Under the pieces are notes generated by a model, which had not been told where the DNA came from, did no database searches, and was given only the letters and a program-made list of their open reading frames with translations. The translations under genes and the position numbers were made by a program. Shown here in pieces: positions 49,638 through 55,299 of a stretch of DNA of 55,299 nucleotides (its first letter is position 1; each line of letters starts with the position of its first letter). The stretch comes from Scytonema sp. RU_4_4 (GTDB lineage: Bacteria > Cyanobacteriota > Cyanobacteriia > Cyanobacteriales > Nostocaceae): contig JAAUSC010000020.1 of assembly GCA_012031965.1 (NCBI GenBank), positions 1-55,299 on the forward strand, written 5' to 3'.

Positions 49638-49767
49638 GCAATCTGCTTTTCTAGTTCCGGTTGCCAAGGTAAACCAGGTCGTAGCTCCCAATCATCCAGC
49701 CATGGTTCAATCTTATATTCATACTTTAATTGCTCTGCAATTTTTATGACTGCTTCCTTGTTGTTGA
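49632..49767 (-). pseudogene. TIR-domain fragment, relic of a TIR-GUN4 paralogue
   Basis: The minus strand reads NKEAVIKIAEQLKYEYKIEP, then WLDDWELRPGLPWQPELEKQ, which matches residues about 19-60 of the TIR-GUN4 protein at 34726-35742, including the catalytic-Glu motif. It has no start and no rest of the gene. Confidence 0.85.
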
Positions 49768-49800
49768 GTTCAGTAACCCTTTAGCCTTCATCGTGAGAAA

Positions 49801-50202
49801 ATGAGTCAGATTCAACATTTACATCAACAAGCAATGGATTTGGCCCAAATGGCACAGGTTGCTAAACTAAGGGGCAACTTAGTTCAAGCTGAACAATTTT
49901 CTAACCAAGCGTTTGAAAAAGAACTGCAAGCAGCACAATTGATAGCCAGTGATGTTGAAGCAGAACCAACTCGTTCAGTGTTACATCGTAGCGCCGCAAC
50001 TCTTGCAATTGACTGTGGTCAAATTTACACAGCAGAACGTTTAATAGCAATTGCTTTATCAGGAAACCCACCCCAAGAAATTGCTGAAGAACTTAAAGAT
50101 TTATTTGTACAAATCAACATTCACAAGTATTTTGCACGTCGGGGTATTGCATTTGATGAAGCGAAACTTCAGCGTTTGATGACATCATGTCCGATTGAAT
50201 AA
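49801..50202 (+). CDS. Hypothetical helical (TPR-like) protein
   Basis: The 133-residue protein is nearly all helical, with MDLAQMAQVAKLRGNLVQAE, FEKELQAAQLIAS and an ALSGNPPQEIAEELKDLF segment typical of tetratricopeptide-like proteins. I do not recognise the exact family, though similar proteins are seen in cyanobacterial accessory regions. Function is unknown. Confidence 0.65.
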   Translation: MSQIQHLHQQAMDLAQMAQVAKLRGNLVQAEQFSNQAFEKELQAAQLIASDVEAEPTRSVLHRSAATLAIDCGQIYTAERLIAIALSGNPPQEIAEELKDLFVQINIHKYFARRGIAFDEAKLQRLMTSCPIE

Positions 50203-50230
50203 TCGCGCAAAAGTTCGTAATAAGGATTCG

Positions 50231-50260
50231 CTCGTTCCTACGCTCAGCGTGGGAACGAGA
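50231..50260. repeat. CGTTCCTACGCTCAGCGTGGGAACG palindrome
   Basis: CTCGTTCCTACGC pairs with GCGTGGGAACGAG with one mismatch. It is a short member of the family seen at 35857 and 42424. Confidence 0.7.
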
Positions 50261-50341
50261 AGAACCGTTCAGGAAGCTTCTCCCCGTCTACCCTTAATTC
50301 ATCATTCGTAATAGGCTGATATTAAGAATTATGAATAAGTC

Positions 50342-51148
50342 ATGACTAATCTGCAAATCTTTTTGGATATTGCTACAGAAGCAGCCCTTGCTGCTGGTGC
50401 GGTGTTGCAAGGTTATTTGGGTAAGGTAGAAGACGCAATTATTGAAAAAGGACGTCCTGGTGATTTGGTAACTGCTGCTGATAAAGCTTCGGAAGTCTTG
50501 ATTTTAGATATTTTGCGTCGTCACTTTCCTGAGCATTCTATCCTGGCTGAGGAATCTGGGAAACAAGGAAATCAAGAGAGTGAGTATCTCTGGGCGATTG
50601 ATCCTCTCGATGGAACAACGAACTTCGCTCACCAATATCCCTTTTTTGCTGTTTCGATTGGGCTGTTGATTCAGGGTGTTCCACAAGTCGGTGTTATTTA
50701 TGACCCGTTTCATGATGAGCTATTCCGAGCGGCTCAAGGTTTGGGGGCTACGCGAAACCGTCGCCCGATAAAGGTTTCAGAAACTTCTGAACTTGGTAAA
50801 AGTTTGTTGGTTACGGGATTTGCTTATGACCGTCGTGAAACATCTGACAACAACTATGCGGAATTCTGTCACTTGACTCATCTGACTCAAGGAGTTCGGC
50901 GCAGTGGTTCAGCATCTCTAGATTTAGCTCATGTCGCCTGCGGTCGTTTGGATGGTTACTGGGAAAGAGGTCTTTCTCCTTGGGATATTACTGCGGGTGT
51001 CATTTTACTACGAGAAGCTGGCGGAAAGGTGACTGCATACGATGGAAATCCCTTAGACATCTGGTCTGGTAGAATTCTTGCTACCAATGGTTCTATTCAT
51101 AACAACCTGAGTCAGGAATTACAACAGGTTCCACCGTTGTCTGCGTAG
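50342..51148 (+). CDS. Inositol-monophosphatase-family phosphatase
   Basis: The 268-residue protein has the metal-binding motifs of the family: DLVTAADKASE, SILAEESG, WAIDPLDGTTNFAHQYPFFA and SPWDITAGVILLREAGG. These Mg2+-dependent enzymes hydrolyse inositol phosphates, histidinol phosphate, sugar phosphates or PAP; the substrate cannot be decided here. The 3' end overlaps the convergent DUF433 gene by 37 bases. Confidence 0.92.
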   Translation: MTNLQIFLDIATEAALAAGAVLQGYLGKVEDAIIEKGRPGDLVTAADKASEVLILDILRRHFPEHSILAEESGKQGNQESEYLWAIDPLDGTTNFAHQYPFFAVSIGLLIQGVPQVGVIYDPFHDELFRAAQGLGATRNRRPIKVSETSELGKSLLVTGFAYDRRETSDNNYAEFCHLTHLTQGVRRSGSASLDLAHVACGRLDGYWERGLSPWDITAGVILLREAGGKVTAYDGNPLDIWSGRILATNGSIHNNLSQELQQVPPLSA

Positions 51149-51450
51149 GTTAACGACTTTAGTTTTTCTTGGAGTCGTGAAGGATAATTGGACTTCAACA
51201 CTCGAATAGACTCGTCTTCTTCTTTTATTTGGCGGTCTATCTCGTTTCGGTAGTCAAAGTAGTAAGCCATTGCTGCATATACTGATGCCAAACAGAGGTC
51301 ATACTTGCCAGCGATTTCCATAAGGGAATACCCCATCTTCAGGTGCATCACAGCCACATCCTCTACAGCAATTCTCGTGCCTGCAATGCGGGGCTTACCA
51401 GCACGTACATCAGGGGAGATTTCAATATGTTCCCTACTTAACGCCTGCAT
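51112..51450 (-). CDS. DUF433 (VapB45-like antitoxin) protein
   Basis: The 112-residue protein has the DUF433 helix-turn-helix region: HIEISPDVRAGKPRIAGTRI, then AVEDVAVMHLKMGYSLMEIA and a YDLCLASVYAAMAYYFD segment. DUF433 proteins often pair with DUF5615 or PIN toxins. No toxin gene follows here, because it runs into the convergent phosphatase gene. Confidence 0.87.
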   Translation of the reverse strand: MQALSREHIEISPDVRAGKPRIAGTRIAVEDVAVMHLKMGYSLMEIAGKYDLCLASVYAAMAYYFDYRNEIDRQIKEEDESIRVLKSNYPSRLQEKLKSLTYADNGGTCCNS

Positions 51451-51653
51451 AACTTCATGAGATATTTTAACTTATTAAACCTAGCATAAATGATGAGCTA
51501 ACCTCTGCGATATCTCTAGGAGGTCAGCCGTTCCATACCCCCTAAACCTTGCGGATATGCTGCGTATTAAAAATTAGGTGACATTTATCACCTATTCACT
51601 TCAGTACAGTAAACTAGAGAAATCCAGGGACTCTATCGTGTAACACTGTATAT

Positions 51654-52607
51654 ATGTCTTTCAAGTTCAATCGCGGATTGTTTAAATATGACTTTATAGA
51701 CCATCACGCGGTTCTGTGTGTACCAGTTGATGCAGATGTCAAAGAAATTCGCAAAAGCTATATCCAAATTGCCCGCCGCTTGCATCCTGATAGCTGTAAG
51801 GATGAAGGCGATGCAGAAAAAGAACTAGCTAATGAATTGTTATCTAAGCTGGTGAATCCGGCTTATGAGATACTTTCTCATGAGAAAACCAGAACCGAAC
51901 ATATTTTCGTTTTGTCGCAAATTGGTAAGCGTTTGGCGCAAGAATCAGTTTCAGTGGAGCTCTCTACCGATATAGTTCAGGAGCTAGCCAATGCACCCAA
52001 CTACGAGCATATCTATAAAAGTTCACTCGCCAAAATTGCTGAAACTCAATATAACTCCCTAGAGAAAGTGCAACACACCATAGCCTCACTCAGCGAGTTG
52101 AATTTGATATACACTATGCGGAGCGCTGGCAAAATATTTACAGCAGCAGCTTCACTGCTCATCGCTCAACCGGAAATTCCAACGAATGCACCAGCTGTTA
52201 ACCAAGCCCCCGTAAACTCTCCACCACAAAAGAAAGACTCAGTTGTTTTGCAATACATCCGTCGCGCTCAAGATTTGATAGCACAAAATCAACTGGCACA
52301 AGCAAGGGTAGAATTACAAGATGCTCTGAAACTAGAGCCAAATAATAGTCGTTGTCATAGCTTGATTGGGGTGGTCTATTTGAAGCAAAATCTAACCACG
52401 ACTGCAAAAGTTTACTTTAACCGCGCTCTGCAATTAGACCCCAAAGACCAAATAGCGTTGGCGGGGAGACTTAAAATTGAACAGATGACGGGGCAAAAAC
52501 CTAGTGGTGCGAAGCGTACAGCTTCGTCTCATACTAGGACTCAGCAACCAGGTAAATCTGGGGGTGGCGGTTTGTTTGGTGGTTTGTTTGGTGGGAAGAA
52601 AAAATAA
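51654..52607 (+). CDS. J-domain protein with tetratricopeptide repeats
   Basis: The N-terminal J domain (about 12-80) has the HPD motif in RRLHPDSCKDEG. A helical middle follows. Near residue 200 a TPR region begins (YIRRAQDLIAQNQLAQARVE, then LKLEPNNSRCHSLIGVVYLK and FNRALQLDPKD). The C-terminus is Gly-rich (GGGGLFGGLFGGKKK). It would stimulate an Hsp70; the client is unknown. Its stop overlaps the hisZ start. Confidence 0.9.
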   Translation: MSFKFNRGLFKYDFIDHHAVLCVPVDADVKEIRKSYIQIARRLHPDSCKDEGDAEKELANELLSKLVNPAYEILSHEKTRTEHIFVLSQIGKRLAQESVSVELSTDIVQELANAPNYEHIYKSSLAKIAETQYNSLEKVQHTIASLSELNLIYTMRSAGKIFTAAASLLIAQPEIPTNAPAVNQAPVNSPPQKKDSVVLQYIRRAQDLIAQNQLAQARVELQDALKLEPNNSRCHSLIGVVYLKQNLTTTAKVYFNRALQLDPKDQIALAGRLKIEQMTGQKPSGAKRTASSHTRTQQPGKSGGGGLFGGLFGGKKK

Positions 52608-53857
52608 TGGTGTATCAATCTCCAGTGGGAGCCAGGGATTTATTACCTTTAGATGTAGCTCAAAAACGTTGGATAGAACAAAGGCTACAGCAAGTGTTTC
52701 ACCGTTGGGGATATCACAGAATTATTACCTCAACACTAGAGCGTATGGATACGCTGATGGCGGGGGGAGCAATTGAGCGCTCTACGGTGATTCAACTGCA
52801 AAATAGTGATGATGAAGATTTGGGGCTACGTCCAGAACTGACAGCTTCTATTGCTCGCACGGCTGTCACACGTATGGCGGGTGTGACTTATCCACAACGC
52901 CTGTACTACAATGCTAATGTTTTCCAACGGACTGGTGAGTTAAAGCATAACCGTCAGCAAGAATTTTATCAGGCTGGGGTGGAGTTGCTGGGCAGTGATG
53001 GTAACTTGGCAGATGCAGAGATTTTGCTGTTGGTAGCAGATTGTTTACAAGCTTTGGGTTTGAACCATTGGTATTTCATTTTAGGTGAAGCAGAAATTAC
53101 GCGATCGCTCCTCAAAGCTTTTCCTCCTCATCTACAAGAAAAAGTCCGGAGTGCGATCGCCCACCTTGACCGTGTAACTATAGACACTTTACCGTTGAGC
53201 GATGAACTACGAGAACGCGCCAGAATCATGCTAGATTTGCGCGGGAACCCTGCTGAAGTCCTTCAAAAAGTCAGCAGTTTGGGTTTGGATCAGCCCTTAC
53301 AAGCGGTCGTAGATAACCTGAAGTCCCTGGTAAAGTTACTTGAATCCTCGGTAAATTCGAGTACAACGCCAATCAAAGCAAAGGGGATAGAAATCATCCT
53401 CGACCTGAGTTTATTACAAACCTTTGACTACTACACAGGTATTGTATTTGAGGTCGTCAGTGACACTGATGGACAAACGCGGGTTGTTGGGCGGGGTGGT
53501 CGTTATGACCAGCTTTTAGGGCTTTATCATCCTAAAGGAGAAAGTATACCGGGAATAGGTTTTGCACTATTCTTGGAAGATTTACAACAAATTCTCTTGT
53601 CTGCTGGGCGATTACCACAAACAACGCCTGCTAGCAATTGGTTAATTGTACCAGAAACGCCAGATGCATACACAGCCGCCTTTGCCTACGCCACAAAACT
53701 TCGAGACTCGACTCACTTGGTACGGGTAGAAATGGATTTGGGGGGACGAGATGCGGATGAGATTCGACAATATGCAGGCGATCGCAATATCGCTCAGATT
53801 GCTTGGATTAAAGCTGATGGTTCAACGATGATTGAGCCAGTGAAATCAAGGGAATAG
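52607..53857 (+). CDS. hisZ: ATP phosphoribosyltransferase regulatory subunit
   Basis: The 416-residue protein is a histidyl-tRNA-synthetase paralogue with YQSPVGARDLLPLDVAQKRW, GLRPELTASIARTA and QEFYQAGVELLG. Motif 3-like FDYYTGIVFEVVSD and GRGGRYDQLLGLYHPKGESI are present, but no tRNA-binding domain. HisZ activates short-form HisG in histidine biosynthesis. Its start overlaps the J-domain gene stop by one base. Confidence 0.94.
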   Translation: MVYQSPVGARDLLPLDVAQKRWIEQRLQQVFHRWGYHRIITSTLERMDTLMAGGAIERSTVIQLQNSDDEDLGLRPELTASIARTAVTRMAGVTYPQRLYYNANVFQRTGELKHNRQQEFYQAGVELLGSDGNLADAEILLLVADCLQALGLNHWYFILGEAEITRSLLKAFPPHLQEKVRSAIAHLDRVTIDTLPLSDELRERARIMLDLRGNPAEVLQKVSSLGLDQPLQAVVDNLKSLVKLLESSVNSSTTPIKAKGIEIILDLSLLQTFDYYTGIVFEVVSDTDGQTRVVGRGGRYDQLLGLYHPKGESIPGIGFALFLEDLQQILLSAGRLPQTTPASNWLIVPETPDAYTAAFAYATKLRDSTHLVRVEMDLGGRDADEIRQYAGDRNIAQIAWIKADGSTMIEPVKSRE

Positions 53858-53884
53858 AGTGATTGCTTGTAAAAATCTGGTTTA

Positions 53885-54045
53885 TATCATGTCCGGATGA
53901 ATACTTATAAAAAACGAAGAACCTCACCCCGCCCTCCGGGCACCCCTCTCCTTATTAAGGAGAGGGGAACTCGGGGCCCCCACTCCGTGGGGATTAGGGG
54001 CGGGGGGTGAGGTTTTTTATTGTAAGTAATTTACCGGACATGATA
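53885..54045. mobile_element. 161-bp MITE-like palindrome, TATCATGTCCGG termini
   Basis: TATCATGTCCGG at the left and CCGGACATGATA at the right are perfect termini. They are followed inside by AACCTCACCCC and GGGGTGAGGTT and further nested GC-rich stems. A partial copy with the same terminus lies at about 20591. No gene is inside. Confidence 0.8.
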
Positions 54046-54189
54046 CTAGATGGGAACCGCACCCTTCACGCAGATATAGACGCCGGAGGCGGCTTCCCGC
54101 AGGGTACGCAGATAAATTAAGGTAGGTTATCTGTGTGTATCTCTGGTTTGATTTTCAAAAAACTGTACTTCCTACTTGGTGAGACGACA

Positions 54190-54690
54190 AAGATTTTGAC
54201 GTTCTCTCCGCCCTAAAAGGGCAGAGATTCTAAGAATCACTTCTTAGGCTTTCTCTTTCCCCGACAAACCTTAAAATCAACTATCCATTGCTGGCAATTC
54301 TTAAACTGTTTCACCGTTCAATCGAACCTATGAACAAGCCTAACTTAGCTGAACCCAGAGGGCTACATCTCCAGAGACTTACTAGAATACTGAATCTAGA
54401 GTTATCGTGCGCCCCACGATACGTTTTGGAGCTAAAAATATTGTGTTTTCTGATTTGTCTATCTGTCGATAGCACAGCTATGTTTTTCTTGGTTTTCGCT
54501 ACCCAATATTTTGCTTTGAGCAAGCTTTCCGGTTCAAGGAGCCTAAACCATGCCACCACCGTGGGAATTCCAACCATTACCATCGTACACGATTGAATCC
54601 TATGGGATGCAAAGATTCTGTAAAGTCCCCCTAGAAGGGGGAGGCTTTAAACCCAATTTTTCGGTAAGTCTTATTGCTAGGCTATATACA
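54190..54690 (-). mobile_element. Internally deleted IS200/IS605-type remnant
   Basis: On the minus strand a tnpB-type C-terminal tail (CRGKRKPKK, stop at 54237-54239) is followed by a right-end hairpin CTCTCCGCCCT / AGGGCAGAG (54204-54226). At the other end a left-end-like hairpin TCCCCCT / AGGGGGA lies at 54626-54642. The interior 350 bases have no RuvC motif, so no TnpB is encoded. The tail matches the element at the start of the window. Confidence 0.6.
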
Positions 54691-54732
54691 GCTGAATCAA
54701 CATAGCAATTTTAATCCACATAGAGGGGAATT

Positions 54733-54957
54733 ATGCCGCACACGATTGTTACTGATGTCTGTGAAGGCGTCGCTGATTGCGTAGACGCTTGTCCAGTCGC
54801 TTGCATTCATGATGGTCCTGGCAAAAACGTTAAGGGAACTGATTGGTACTGGATTGATTTTGCCACTTGCATTGATTGTGGTATATGTATCCAGGTTTGT
54901 CCAGTAGAAGGGGCGATTGTCCCAGAAGAACGGCCAGATTTACAAAAAACACCGTAA
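54733..54957 (+). CDS. 7Fe-type bacterial ferredoxin
   Basis: The 74-residue protein has two cluster motifs. The first is CEGVADCVDACPVACI, a C-x6-C-x3-C pattern as in 3Fe-4S/4Fe-4S ferredoxins. The second is CIDCGICIQVCPVEGAI, a regular C-x2-C-x2-C-x3-CP. AGAGGGG lies just upstream of the ATG. It is a soluble electron carrier whose partner is unknown. Confidence 0.92.
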   Translation: MPHTIVTDVCEGVADCVDACPVACIHDGPGKNVKGTDWYWIDFATCIDCGICIQVCPVEGAIVPEERPDLQKTP

Positions 54958-55299
54958 TACAACTCGGCTAAAAGTTTTCAAAAATTTCAAAAAACAGGCA
55001 TTTAAAGATAAAAATCTGCCTGTTTTTGCAGTAATAGTATATAGTTGTATCGTCTAATTTTGGGCAAAATAACGGGAGCATCCCAATTTTGCAAAAACAT
55101 GCTTGTCATTGCGAACGAAGCGAAGCGGAGTGAAGCGGAGTGAAGCAATCGCAAACTTTTGAGATTGCTTCGCTTCACTCTGTTCCGCTCGCAATGACAG
55201 CTAATCATTGAATTTGATATAACTTGCACATTTGGGATGCTCCCAAATAACTGTATTTTCAAATAACTATCTTTGTATTTCTAATATAAAACATTATGT
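54958..55299. mobile_element. Terminal spacer with a GGGAGCATCCC MITE
   Basis: No gene is seen in the last 342 bases. The MITE at 55074-55244 has GGGAGCATCCC and GGGATGCTCCC ends like the one at 47870-48082. Its interior holds a GCGAACGAAGCGAAGCGGAG / GCTTCGCTTCACTCTG palindrome. Confidence 0.8.

Noticed and set aside
54311-54583. 90-codon minus-strand frame
   Set aside because: It lies in the interior of an IS-end-bounded remnant and has no domain or conserved motif; no evidence of coding.

Overview
The window comes from a filamentous, probably heterocyst-forming cyanobacterium (Nostocales-like). The evidence is the dense GCGATCGC-type octamers, psb28, a cyanobacterial biliverdin reductase, a DevBCA-type exporter, sucrose synthase, MurT/GatD, GUN4 domains, heptamer NTTGAAT tandem repeats and many small palindromic interspersed repeats. 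Species cannot be assigned from the sequence alone.

Positions 1-33,900 are mostly chromosomal housekeeping genes. The right end of a TnpB insertion sequence is followed by the acpP-fabF-tkt run on the minus strand, an HdrB-like iron-sulfur protein, and a TetR regulator. The TetR gene is divergent from a DUF2141 / DevB / DevC / outer-membrane-like / DevA export cluster. Next come trmJ, a membrane-anchored beta-lactamase-fold hydrolase, psb28, bvdR, a lone TnpB element abutting map, and murT-dinB-gatD. A decayed Rieske oxygenase follows, then YbjN, a lipoate-ligase-family protein, an HD hydrolase, a SufR-like regulator with RidA and a Rieske fusion protein, tRNA-His, susA, two peptidoglycan-binding proteins, tRNA-Ser, a ferredoxin and a lipoprotein nuclease.

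Positions 33,900-49,800 form an accessory mosaic. Two putative death-effector genes both end in a GUN4 domain, the tetrapyrrole-binding fold of Mg-chelatase regulation. One is TIR-GUN4. The other is caspase-EF-hand-DnaJ-CTD-GUN4, broken by one frameshift. Each has, or had, a small upstream partner gene resembling the EACC1 family of effector-associated conflict systems. Around them lie toxin-antitoxin type genes (PemK/MazF, BrnT/BrnA, zeta-like, two PIN/VapC-like pairs, DUF433 further on), a Uma2 nuclease-fold protein, an HNH protein, and several broken duplicates of neighbouring genes (TIR, EACC1-like, ABC permease, Uma2). A BMP-type (probably nucleoside) ABC transporter operon is interrupted by the toxin genes. 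I regard the effector-plus-GUN4 pair as the most likely undescribed system here.

Positions 49,800-55,299 return to ordinary genes: an unknown helical protein, an inositol-monophosphatase-family enzyme, DUF433, a J-domain/TPR protein, hisZ and a 7Fe-type ferredoxin. They are separated by MITE-like palindromes and an internally deleted IS605-family remnant. Frameshifts at the devC 3' end and in the caspase gene, and a nonsense codon in the Rieske oxygenase, may be real decay or sequence errors. No CRISPR array or rRNA was seen.
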